Assembly (NCBI GenBank): GCA_002359655.1
Contig: DENL01000005.1
Coordinates: forward strand, 82,983-92,944
Direction of reading: 5' to 3'
Source: Rickettsiales bacterium UBA2645
GTDB taxonomy: Bacteria; Pseudomonadota; Alphaproteobacteria; Rickettsiales; UBA1997
Length of the DNA stretch: 9,962 bases
A program made the translations under genes and the position numbers. Shown in pieces: positions 1-6,879 of the stretch (position 1 is the stretch's first letter; every line of letters starts with the position of its first letter). The notes beneath the pieces are model-generated. The model did no database searches, had not been told where the DNA came from, and saw only the letters and a list, made by a program, of their open reading frames with translations.

Positions 1-15
1 TTACCGTTCAGTAAG
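1..15. promoter_or_regulatory. Candidate repressor operator, left copy
   Basis: The bases TTACCGTTCAGTAAG form an imperfect inverted repeat (TTAC...GTAA) and closely match the perfect palindrome 50 bases to the right. Two similar palindromes flanking a TTGACA box on the minus strand look like the operators of a repressor acting on a gene left of the window. The size and symmetry fit TetR-family operators, but no such regulator is visible here, so the family is inference. The copy may extend leftward past the window edge. Confidence 0.4.
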
Positions 16-37
16 AAATCACTGTTTTTGCCCATAT

Positions 38-43
38 TGTCAA
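38..43 (-). promoter_or_regulatory. Candidate -35 box of a leftward promoter
   Basis: Read on the minus strand these bases are TTGACA, a perfect sigma-70 -35 box, lying between the two palindromes. At 17 bases spacing the -10 position (15-20) reads GATTTC, a poor match, so the promoter would be weak or activator-assisted. The palindrome at 1-15 would cover the -10/+1 region and the one at 50-65 lies just upstream, an arrangement suited to repression. Confidence 0.35.
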
Positions 44-49
44 GCAAAA

Positions 50-65
50 CTTACCGATCGGTAAG
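50..65. promoter_or_regulatory. Perfect 16-base palindrome: operator or guaB terminator
   Basis: CTTACCGATCGGTAAG is a perfect palindrome 6 bases past the guaB stop codon. Its core is repeated imperfectly at 1-15, which favours an operator. It could also be a short guaB terminator: on the minus strand it can fold as a 6-bp stem with a GATC loop followed by TTTTG. That stem is short and the T run brief, so I prefer the operator reading. Confidence 0.45.
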
Positions 66-71
66 ATGAGT

Positions 72-1559
72 CTAGTTTTCTGTTGTGTAGTTTGGTGATT
101 CAGAAGTAATGGTTATTGAATGTGGGTGAGACTCGCGAAGGCCGGAATTAGTGATGCGAACGAAGGTACAGTTTTTTCTCATTTCCTCAATTGTGGCGTT
201 GCCTGTGTAACCCATTGCTGATTTTAATCCGCCAACAAGTTGGTGTAAAACTTCGGAAACTGGGCCTTTGTAGGCCACGCGACCTTCAACACCTTCAGGA
301 ACAAGTTTTAATTTGTCAGAGACATCTTCTTGGAAATAACGATCTGCTGAGCCGCGAGCCATTGCGCCAAGGGATCCCATGCCACGGTAAACTTTGTAAG
401 AGCGACCTCTAAATAAAATAATTTCACCGGGAGTTTCTTCAGCTCCAGCAAGCAATCCGCCAAGCATAACGCAAGATGCGCCTGCTGCGATGGCTTTGGC
501 TAAGTCACCAGAAAATCTAATTCCACCGTCAGAAATCAGCGGAATTTTTGCTTTGTCGCAATATTCAACAACATCTAAAACGGCTGACAATTGTGGCACG
601 CCAACTCCTGCAACTACGCGAGTTGTGCAGATTGATCCCGGTCCAATGCCAACTTTTACAGCATCTGCACCAGCGTCAATTAAGGCTTTAGCGGCTTCTT
701 TGGTGGCAATGTTGCCAGCAATAAAATCTTGTTTTGGGTAAGATTTTTTTAGTTCGCGAATGGTTTCAATCACTCCTTTGGAATGGCCGTGAGCAGTGTC
801 AACTACTACAATATCAACCCCAGCTTCAATCAAACTTTCGGCGCGTTTAATACCTTCGCGACCAACGCCAGTTGCAGCTGCAACCAATAAACGACCTTCG
901 TCATCTTTTGAAGCGTGCGGAAATTGTTTGGTTTTTTCTAAATCTTTACCAGTCATCAAGCCAATACAATTGCCGCTGGAATCGGTGATTAAAATGCGCT
1001 CAATTCTGTTTTTGTGAAGCAAAGTTTTGGCTTCGTTTTTGCCAATATTGCTTTTAGCGGTGACCAGATTTTCTTTGGTCATTAATTCTTTGATTGGTTG
1101 TTTTTTGTCGGTGGCGAAGCGCACATCGCGGTTGGTCAAAATGCCAATTAATTTTTTGGTGCCAGATTTTACGACAGGAATTCCAGAAATTCCGTAATTT
1201 TTCATCAGCAATAAAGCATCGTGCAGAGTCTCGTCTGGAGTGATTGTAACTGGGTTGACAACCATGCCAGATTCAAACTTTTTTACTCTTCTAACTTCGT
1301 CTGATTGATCTTTGATTGAAAGATTTTTGTGAATACAACCAATGCCGCCAGACTGCGCCATTGCAATGGCTAAACGGCTTTCAGTAACTGTATCCATCGC
1401 TGAAGAAATGATCGGAATATTGAGCGAAATATTTTTAGTGATTTTGGTTTTAGTGTTAGCGTCATTTGGCAAAACATCAGAGAAAGCGGGCTTTAAAAGC
1501 ACATCATCAAAGGTCAGAGAAGGGGTTGCAGTTTCGATGATTTTGCGATTTTTTGTCAT
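72..1559 (-). CDS. guaB: IMP dehydrogenase
   Basis: Oxidises IMP to XMP with NAD+, the committed step of GMP synthesis, in the cytoplasm. From the ATG at 1559 it is 495 aa, the usual bacterial length. The N-terminus has LTFDDVLLKPAFSDVLP and the SSAMDTVTE segment. Two CBS domains follow at about residues 96-146 and 157-203. The catalytic loop GIGPGSICTTR is at about 304-314, with the nucleophilic Cys near 311. The flap GMGSLGAMARGSADRYF is at about 393-409 and includes the Arg-Tyr pair. The frame stays open 29 codons further to a TTG at 1646, but that extension has no recognisable IMPDH sequence, and the family begins close to the LTFDDVLL motif, so I chose the ATG. No clear Shine-Dalgarno precedes it. 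The gene is divergent from the fur-like gene, and guaA is not in the window. Confidence 0.95.
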   Translation of the reverse strand: MTKNRKIIETATPSLTFDDVLLKPAFSDVLPNDANTKTKITKNISLNIPIISSAMDTVTESRLAIAMAQSGGIGCIHKNLSIKDQSDEVRRVKKFESGMVVNPVTITPDETLHDALLLMKNYGISGIPVVKSGTKKLIGILTNRDVRFATDKKQPIKELMTKENLVTAKSNIGKNEAKTLLHKNRIERILITDSSGNCIGLMTGKDLEKTKQFPHASKDDEGRLLVAAATGVGREGIKRAESLIEAGVDIVVVDTAHGHSKGVIETIRELKKSYPKQDFIAGNIATKEAAKALIDAGADAVKVGIGPGSICTTRVVAGVGVPQLSAVLDVVEYCDKAKIPLISDGGIRFSGDLAKAIAAGASCVMLGGLLAGAEETPGEIILFRGRSYKVYRGMGSLGAMARGSADRYFQEDVSDKLKLVPEGVEGRVAYKGPVSEVLHQLVGGLKSAMGYTGNATIEEMRKNCTFVRITNSGLRESHPHSITITSESPNYTTEN

Positions 1560-1717
1560 GTCGTTTTCAATTTTGAAGTGAGAAAGATCTAGCAAATTAT
1601 TGTCGGTGCTTAAAAAATCAAAATCAATATGCCAAAGTTCTCTCAACTCTGGTAATATTTTTTCGCCATATGAGCCGCTCTTTAACTCTTTGAAGAAACC
1701 AACATGCCAAATAAATT
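1560..1717. promoter_or_regulatory. Divergent guaB/fur intergenic region
   Basis: These 158 bases must hold the promoters of guaB (leftward) and the fur-like gene (rightward). The best -10-like box on the plus strand is TAATAT at 1653-1658, but it lacks a good -35. No palindrome resembling a classical Fur box was seen. Two tiny reading frames precede the regulator: ATG at 1670 (7 codons, MSRSLTL) and ATG at 1704 (5 codons, MPNKL). The stop of the second overlaps the regulator's ATG. Confidence 0.4.
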
Positions 1718-2158
1718 ATGACTTCTCAAATTGAAAAACTTTGTGAGGAAAAAAATATTAAACTAACTGAAAATCGTCGCATCATTGCTCGTGTTATTTC
1801 CGAGAGTATTGATCACCCCGATGTTGAAGAAGTTTTTCATCGTGCCTCAAAAATTAATCCAAAAATTGGCATCGCTACGGTTTATCGTGCTGTAAAAATG
1901 TTTGAAGAATTTGGCGTGATTGCCAAACATGATTTTGGTGGTAAAGGTCGCGCACGCTACGAAAAGCTGGAAGGCGAAGATCATCACGATCATTTGGTTG
2001 ATATCACTACCGACGAAGTTTTTGAATTTTTCAGCGAAGAGCTAGAAAAATTAAAAACCAAAATTGCTTTGGAAAAAGGTTACGAGTTGGTTGGTCATAA
2101 GCTTGAGCTCTACTGCCGACCGCTTAAAAGTAAGGCTTCGGGACATAAGGGAAAATAA
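1718..2158 (+). CDS. fur: Fur/Mur-type metal-responsive regulator
   Basis: A dimeric metalloregulator expected to repress iron- or manganese-uptake genes when metal is bound. The protein is 146 aa, normal for Fur. The winged-helix domain covers about residues 5-85; its recognition segment IGIATVYRAVKMFEEFGVI (50-68) is the classic Fur ATVYR motif. Likely metal ligands are H33, E82, the HHDH cluster at 89-92, and H127 before LELY. The two Cys-x-x-Cys pairs of E. coli-type Fur are absent; the only cysteines are C9 and C133. This matches the alphaproteobacterial Fur/Mur branch (HHDHLVDI... followed by GHKLELY). Whether it senses iron or manganese cannot be read from the sequence. The stop abuts the ftsI stop on the other strand. 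Confidence 0.88.
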   Translation: MTSQIEKLCEEKNIKLTENRRIIARVISESIDHPDVEEVFHRASKINPKIGIATVYRAVKMFEEFGVIAKHDFGGKGRARYEKLEGEDHHDHLVDITTDEVFEFFSEELEKLKTKIALEKGYELVGHKLELYCRPLKSKASGHKGK

Positions 2159-3742
2159 TTACCGACTAGCTGCAGCACTAGTTGCTTGCGGAATCACATC
2201 TAAAATTGGCGCAATATTTTTGACAATTCTTCCAGCCACAGGAGCAGCAACCATTCCGCCCGTATTAAAAATATAATTAGGTCGATCAAAAATTACATAA
2301 ACCAGATATTTTGGTTTAGAAATTGGAAAGACTGCAACAAATGAAGCCATGGTTGACTTTTCATTGTAGCCGCCAGATTCGGCGCGATTGGCAGTTCCGG
2401 TTTTGCCAGCAACTTCATATCCTTCAACATTAGCATTGCGTCCAGTGCCTTCTAAAACAACTTTGCGCATCATCTGACGCATTGTATCAGAAGTTGATTC
2501 TTTGATGATTCTTCTACCTTTTGGCTGATCTTTTAATTTTAAAAATGACGGTTTGTAGAGAATGCCGCCATTAACAATTGCCGAAACTGTAGCTGCAATA
2601 TGCAGGGGCGTGATAGCAATGCCATGGCCGTAGGAAATCGTGTAAAGATTTATCTCGCGCCAAATTTTTGGTGAAATTGGTCGACCAAGTCCCGGAAATT
2701 CAGTGTCGATTTTTTTCAAGAGGCCGAATTTTTCTAAATAATCTTTTTCTAAATCGATGCCAATTTTTTTGGCAAGTTGGATAGTTCCAATGTTGGAAGA
2801 GTAGGAAAAAATTTCAGCAACTGTCATTTCATCTTTATAAGCGTGATCATCATTGATGGTGAATCTGCCATATTTTATCGGCTCTCTGACATTATAAACA
2901 TCTGACATTTTTGCTAAATTTTCTTCAAAGGCGATGGTGTTGGTAAAAATTTTAAAGATTGAACCAAGTTCGTAAACTCCGTTAATCACACGGTTAAAGC
3001 GTTGATCCGCAGTAGCTTCGTGTTGTAAATTTGGATCAAAATCAGGCAAAGATGAAACTGCTAAAACTTCGCCATTAGTGACATCCATAATAACTCCAGC
3101 AGCAGCTTTGGCTTTATATTGTTCGATGCCGTTTAGAAGTTCGTCATGCAAAATATCTTGTACGCGAATATCTAAAGCCAACTCTATATCTTCAGAGCCG
3201 CGAGCAATTTGTTTGTCGTACTGCATTTCAATGCCAGAAAGGCCTTTTCGATCAAGATCAACATAACCAACTAAATGGCTGGTGATTGATTTTTGTGGAT
3301 AAACACGAATGCGATCATTTTCGAAAATCAAGCCGGCAATTTTTAGATTTTGCACTTGATTGACTTGCGATGGAGTCAGATTTCTTTTAAGCAAAATCCG
3401 GTTTTTACTGCTTTTGCCATCAACAATTTTTTTTAAAATTTCTTGGTAAGAAATATCCGAGAAGATTCCAGAAACAGCTGCTGCAACTGTTTGCGGATTT
3501 TTGATTAAAATACTGCTTAGATAAAGTGATTTAGTTTTTAAATCGGTTGCAACAAGAGTGTGGTTTCGATCAATAATATTAGATCTTCTGGTTAGTTTTT
3601 GGGCGTCGTAAGTTTTGCTAACTTTGATTCGATCACCAAAAGCAACGACAAAAAACATCCGTAAAATAATAACAGCAAAAGCTACTAAAATGCAGAAATA
3701 GACGAGGATAATTCTGGATTTTCTGTTTTCGATGTCAGTCAT
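2159..3742 (-). CDS. ftsI: Septal peptidoglycan transpeptidase FtsI (PBP3)
   Basis: A class B penicillin-binding protein that cross-links septal peptidoglycan in the divisome, anchored in the inner membrane with its catalytic domain in the periplasm. At 527 aa it is slightly short for the family. A single membrane segment lies at about residues 11-35. The dimerisation (pedestal) domain includes RRSNIIDRNHTLVATDL (52-68). Transpeptidase motifs are S261-I-F-K264 (active-site Ser), S315-S-N317 and K447-T-G449. The YGHGIAITPLHIA stretch (371-383) is typical of FtsI. The usual small residues of the RG-x-x-x-DRNG motif are partly replaced (SN and RNH). It follows mdh after a 59-base gap holding a hairpin, and no clear Shine-Dalgarno precedes its ATG. 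No dcw neighbours (mraW, ftsL, murE) flank it. Confidence 0.93.
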   Translation of the reverse strand: MTDIENRKSRIILVYFCILVAFAVIILRMFFVVAFGDRIKVSKTYDAQKLTRRSNIIDRNHTLVATDLKTKSLYLSSILIKNPQTVAAAVSGIFSDISYQEILKKIVDGKSSKNRILLKRNLTPSQVNQVQNLKIAGLIFENDRIRVYPQKSITSHLVGYVDLDRKGLSGIEMQYDKQIARGSEDIELALDIRVQDILHDELLNGIEQYKAKAAAGVIMDVTNGEVLAVSSLPDFDPNLQHEATADQRFNRVINGVYELGSIFKIFTNTIAFEENLAKMSDVYNVREPIKYGRFTINDDHAYKDEMTVAEIFSYSSNIGTIQLAKKIGIDLEKDYLEKFGLLKKIDTEFPGLGRPISPKIWREINLYTISYGHGIAITPLHIAATVSAIVNGGILYKPSFLKLKDQPKGRRIIKESTSDTMRQMMRKVVLEGTGRNANVEGYEVAGKTGTANRAESGGYNEKSTMASFVAVFPISKPKYLVYVIFDRPNYIFNTGGMVAAPVAGRIVKNIAPILDVIPQATSAAASR

Positions 3743-3756
3743 TTTAAAATTTAATA

Positions 3757-3789
3757 ATCGCCCCTTTTATCCTGAAAGGAAGGGGCGAT
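3757..3789 (-). terminator. Hairpin between mdh and ftsI
   Basis: ATCGCCCCTT (3757-3766) pairs perfectly with AAGGGGCGAT (3780-3789), giving a GC-rich 10-bp stem with a 13-base loop that may fold further (CC with GG). In the direction of transcription it is followed by TATTAAATTTTAAAATG, AT-rich but without a clean T run, and the ftsI ATG is only 14 bases beyond the stem. It may be an attenuating terminator after mdh, an mRNA stabiliser for the tmk-mdh message, or a structure affecting ftsI translation. Confidence 0.55.
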
Positions 3790-3801
3790 AGAGGCTGCGA
3801 T

Positions 3802-4749
3802 TTATAGTTTAACTTCTGCAATCAACTTTTTCACCGCTTCAACCGAGTGATTAAACATGGTCAATTCCTGAGTGTTTAATTTGATCTCGATAATTTTTTC
3901 GACACCGTTTTTGCCAATGATGGCGGGAACTCCGATATACATATCTTTTACCCCATATTGACCAGTTAAATTTGCTGCCACGGGCAAGACTTTTCTTTTG
4001 TCAAATAAATAGCTTTCAGCCATTGCAATTGCTGATGAAGCTGGTGCGTAAAAAGCTGAGCCAGTGCCTAAAAGTTTAACAATTTCAGCGCCGCCATCGC
4101 GAGTGCGTTGGACGATTTCTTCAACTTTAACTTTGCTTATCAAGCCCATTTCGATCAAGTCAGGAATTGGAATGCCAGCAACTGAAGAATAGCGAATCAG
4201 CGGAACCATAGTGTCGCCATGTCCGCCCAAAACGCAGGAATTTATATCTTCAACCGAGACATTTAACTCTTTTGCTAAAAAAAGTGACATTCTTGAAGAG
4301 TCAAGTACACCAGCCATTCCAACAACTTTATTTGCAGGCAAGCCAGAAACTTTTTGCATAACGTAAACCATCGCGTCTAAAGGATTGGTGATGACGATAA
4401 CAAAAGCGTTGGGCGCGTGTTCTTTAATGCCTAAGGCAACAGATTTGATGATTGTAGTGTTGGTATTCATCAAGTCATCGCGGCTCATTCCAGGTTTTCT
4501 GGCAATGCCAGCTGTGACGATAACTACGTCAGCGCCAGCAATATCAGCGTAGTTGCTGGTGCCAGTGATTTTAGCATCAAAATCTTCAACTACTGAAGAT
4601 TGCTCTAAGTCTAGAGCTTTGCCTTTGGCAACGCCTTCAGCAACATCTAAAATCACAACATCGCCTAAATTTTTTAAACCAGCAAGATGTGCTAAAGTAC
4701 CACCAATATTGCCTGCGCCAACTAGCGCGATTTTATTTCTTTTTGCCAT
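3802..4749 (-). CDS. mdh: Malate dehydrogenase (LDH-like class)
   Basis: Interconverts malate and oxaloacetate with NAD in the TCA cycle. The protein is 315 aa, typical of the LDH-like MDH group found in alphaproteobacteria. The Rossmann motif GAGNIG is at 11-16, with D35 placed to bind the NAD ribose. The substrate loop ARKPGMSRDDL (83-93) has R84 and R90. The NPLD segment is at 122-125, then D150 and R153, and the catalytic His is H177 in GGHGDTM. The GMSR loop favours malate over lactate. The ATG lies 6 bases after the tmk stop, so tmk and mdh are probably co-transcribed. The sucCD genes that often accompany mdh in this class are not adjacent on either side. Confidence 0.95.
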   Translation of the reverse strand: MAKRNKIALVGAGNIGGTLAHLAGLKNLGDVVILDVAEGVAKGKALDLEQSSVVEDFDAKITGTSNYADIAGADVVIVTAGIARKPGMSRDDLMNTNTTIIKSVALGIKEHAPNAFVIVITNPLDAMVYVMQKVSGLPANKVVGMAGVLDSSRMSLFLAKELNVSVEDINSCVLGGHGDTMVPLIRYSSVAGIPIPDLIEMGLISKVKVEEIVQRTRDGGAEIVKLLGTGSAFYAPASSAIAMAESYLFDKRKVLPVAANLTGQYGVKDMYIGVPAIIGKNGVEKIIEIKLNTQELTMFNHSVEAVKKLIAEVKL

Positions 4750-4755
4750 AAATTG

Positions 4756-5367
4756 TTAAATTGAGGTTAAGATTTTAGTAATTTCTGTGAAAATTTCTGA
4801 TGCAGTTTTTGTGCCTTCAATCACTCTAATTCGTGGATTTTTCTTGGCTAGTTGCAAAAATCCATCGCGGACTTTTTGGTGAAAATCTCGTCCTAACTTT
4901 TCGTAACGATTATTATCCAAACGGTTTTGAATACGCGAAAATGCTGTTTCTACCGACACATCAATCAAGAAAGTGATACTGGGCGCAAAATTCTGCAGAG
5001 TAATTTTTTTTACTTCATCAATTAAATTTTCATCAAGCCCAAAACCACTGCCTTGATAAGCATAAGTTGAATCAAAAAAGCGATCTGAAATTACAATTTT
5101 ATTTTGCTTTAAAGCGGGCTTGATTAGCTTTTCAACATGCTCGAGGCGAGCGGCGAAATTTAAAAATAATTCAGTTTTTGCTTCTAATTTAGCAAGTTTT
5201 TCATCAATTAGAATTTCACGAATTTTTTCAGAAGTTGGTGTTCCTCCGGGTTCGCGAGTTAGAATCGAGTCAATTTTTTGTGACAAAAAAAACTCGTGCA
5301 ATTTTTTTGTTTGCGTTGATTTTCCGCTGCCTTCAATTCCTTCAAAACTAATAAAAAGCGGTTTCAT
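4756..5367 (-). CDS. tmk: Thymidylate kinase
   Basis: Phosphorylates dTMP to dTDP with ATP, needed for DNA synthesis. At 203 aa it has the family's usual length. The P-loop GIEGSGKST is at 10-18, TREPGGT at 37-43, the DRF motif at 95-97 followed by STYAYQGSG, and the lid region around RLDNNRYEKLG (149-159). The start is fixed because the P-loop lies only a few residues from it. The ATG is 2 bases from the ATG of the divergent dehydrogenase. An AGGA about 10 bases upstream could act as ribosome-binding site; it lies inside the first codons of that neighbour on the other strand. mdh follows after 6 bases. Confidence 0.95.
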   Translation of the reverse strand: MKPLFISFEGIEGSGKSTQTKKLHEFFLSQKIDSILTREPGGTPTSEKIREILIDEKLAKLEAKTELFLNFAARLEHVEKLIKPALKQNKIVISDRFFDSTYAYQGSGFGLDENLIDEVKKITLQNFAPSITFLIDVSVETAFSRIQNRLDNNRYEKLGRDFHQKVRDGFLQLAKKNPRIRVIEGTKTASEIFTEITKILTSI

Positions 5368-5369
5368 CT

Positions 5370-6137
5370 ATGAAAAATCCTAAAAATATTTTGATAAGCG
5401 GTGCTGGAAGTGGCATTGGTCGAGCCTTGGCAATTGCTTACTCGAAGCAGGGCATAAATTTATTTTTGTGCGGTCGTAATTCAGAAAAATTACAGACAAC
5501 AAAAATTCTTTGTGAGGAATTAAAAGCAAATGTTCTTTTGCAAATTCTTGATGTCACCGACGAAACAGCGATGAAAAATTGGATCGATAAAATTGAAGAA
5601 AATTATCAGCTAGATTTGGTGATTGCCAATGCTGGAATTTCTGCTGGAACTGCTGGCGGTAAAGAATCTTTTCTGCAAGTTAAGAAAATCTTTTCAACTA
5701 ATCTTACCGGAGTTTTAAATTTGGTTCATCCAGCAATTGAGAAAATGGTACTAAGAAAAAAAGGACAAATTGCTCTGATTTCTTCGCTTGCTGGTTTTCG
5801 CGGACTTCCAAGTTCTCCTGCCTATTCAGCAAGCAAATCAGCGGTTAGAGTTTATGGAGAAGCTTTGCGCGGAAATTTAGCACCTCTTGGAATTTCGGTA
5901 AACACGATTTGCCCCGGATATGTCAAAACACCGATGACTGATGTGAATGAATTTACGATGCCCTTTATAATGTCGGTCGAAAAATGTGCGGCTCTGATTA
6001 AGCGTGGTTTAGAAAAAAATAAATCGCGGATTGCCTTTCCTTTTTCTCTCTATTTCGTTGTGTGGTTGGCAGCTTTGCTTTCACCAAGAATTACTGATCC
6101 AATTTTTGCTAAATTGCCAGCTAAGAAATCTCTGTAG
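5370..6137 (+). CDS. Short-chain dehydrogenase/reductase
   Basis: An NAD(P)-dependent oxidoreductase of the classical SDR family with unknown substrate. It is 255 aa. The cofactor motif GAGSGIG is at 11-17, R36 after LCG suggests NADP preference, NAG is at 87-89, the catalytic Ser at 138/139 (ISSLAG), and Y152-SAS-K156 is the active-site pair. CPGYVKTPM (181-189) is the usual post-catalytic loop. A hydrophobic stretch at about 223-239 (FPFSLYFVVWLAALLSP) may dock on the membrane, as in lipid-metabolising SDRs. The start must be the ATG at 5370 because the Rossmann motif follows at once. It ends in tandem stops TAG TAA and is followed by a hairpin. It is divergent from tmk with no room for a separate promoter between them. 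Confidence 0.85.
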   Translation: MKNPKNILISGAGSGIGRALAIAYSKQGINLFLCGRNSEKLQTTKILCEELKANVLLQILDVTDETAMKNWIDKIEENYQLDLVIANAGISAGTAGGKESFLQVKKIFSTNLTGVLNLVHPAIEKMVLRKKGQIALISSLAGFRGLPSSPAYSASKSAVRVYGEALRGNLAPLGISVNTICPGYVKTPMTDVNEFTMPFIMSVEKCAALIKRGLEKNKSRIAFPFSLYFVVWLAALLSPRITDPIFAKLPAKKSL

Positions 6138-6149
6138 TAAACATTTCAA

Positions 6150-6173
6150 AGCAAAGCGCTTATGCGCTTTGCT
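6150..6173. terminator. Hairpin terminator between SDR gene and rplY
   Basis: AGCAAAGCGC (6150-6159) pairs perfectly with GCGCTTTGCT (6164-6173) around a TTAT tetraloop, 12 bases past the SDR stop and 19 bases past the rplY stop. It sits between convergent genes and probably terminates both. The flanking T runs are modest in each direction: TTTGAAATG directly after the stem on the minus strand, and T-rich sequence only about 20 bases later on the plus strand. Confidence 0.65.
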
Positions 6174-6192
6174 CGGGGACCTTATATCGAAT

Positions 6193-6879
6193 TTATTTTT
6201 TGTCTTTTGCTGCCGGAGCCTTTGCTGCTGGTGCTTTTGTTGCTGCCGCTGGAGTTGCCGCTGCTGCACCTGCTACTGGAGTTGCCGCTGCACCTGCTGC
6301 TGGAGTTTCTTCAGCTTTAGAAACTCTACCAACAATTGAGGCAATTAAAAATTTTCCGTTCGCAGCTAATTTTACGCCAGCTGGAAGATGTAAATCATTG
6401 CCTCTGATTTTTTGGCCAACTTGCATTGCACCAACATCAACATCGATTTTTTCTGGAATGCTTTTGATATTTTCACAAACAACAGAAACTTTTCTCAAAA
6501 CAATATTTAAAAAACCACCTTTTTTCAAACCCGGAGATTTATCTTGGTTGATAAAGTTTATTTTTGGTTGCGCTCTAATTGCTTTAGCTTCTTCGCAATT
6601 CAAGAAATCAACATGAATTGGATGGTCAGAAACTGGATCTAATTCAATTTTGTGGGCAATAACTTTGGTTTTTTTACCGGCAATTTCTATTTCAACAACT
6701 GAGGTTTGAGCGTTGCCTTTGTAGTACTCATGCTCGAATTCTTTAGAGTCAATGATCAAGTTAATATTGCCTTTGGCTGAATAAATAACGGCTGGAATCT
6801 TGCCAGTTCTTTTGATTTTTTTTGCTTCTGAAGAGCCAAGTTTTTCTCTTTTTTCAGCTTTCAATACGATGTTAGACAT
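6193..6879 (-). CDS. rplY: Ribosomal protein L25 (CTC form)
   Basis: Binds 5S rRNA in the large ribosomal subunit; the long CTC form is linked with general stress in other bacteria. It is 228 aa. The 5S-binding L25 domain is at about residues 4-93, with GKIPAVIYS (26-34) and HPIHVDF (86-92). The CTC beta domain is at about 98-186, with GGFLNIVLRKVSV (121-133). The tail from about 187 is low complexity, rich in Ala, Pro and Lys, and encoded by a short tandem repeat. A good Shine-Dalgarno (TAGGAA, 6887-6892) lies 7 bases before the ATG. pth, a frequent neighbour of rplY, is absent: the SDR gene converges on it. Confidence 0.93.
   Translation of the reverse strand: MSNIVLKAEKREKLGSSEAKKIKRTGKIPAVIYSAKGNINLIIDSKEFEHEYYKGNAQTSVVEIEIAGKKTKVIAHKIELDPVSDHPIHVDFLNCEEAKAIRAQPKINFINQDKSPGLKKGGFLNIVLRKVSVVCENIKSIPEKIDVDVGAMQVGQKIRGNDLHLPAGVKLAANGKFLIASIVGRVSKAEETPAAGAAATPVAGAAAATPAAATKAPAAKAPAAKDKK
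6249..6299. repeat. Imperfect tandem repeat in the L25 tail
   Basis: The 16-mer CTGGAGTTGCCGCTGC occurs at 6249-6264 and again at 6276-6291, each followed by CACCTGCT-type sequence, giving units of 27 and 24 bases. On the minus strand it encodes the Ala/Pro-rich tail of L25 (AGAAATPVAGAAAATP). All units keep the reading frame, so changes in copy number would alter only tail length. Confidence 0.6.

Noticed and set aside
490..1017. Plus-strand frames opposite guaB
   Set aside because: They are shadows of conserved IMPDH codons and have no independent signal.
1560..1646. N-terminal extension of guaB to a TTG at 1646
   Set aside because: The 29 extra residues have no IMPDH similarity, the start is a rare TTG, and using it would consume most of the divergent promoter region.
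6200..6616. Long Ala-rich plus-strand frame opposite rplY
   Set aside because: It is the antisense of the GC-rich repeat tail and L25 domains; the minus-strand L25 match is unambiguous.
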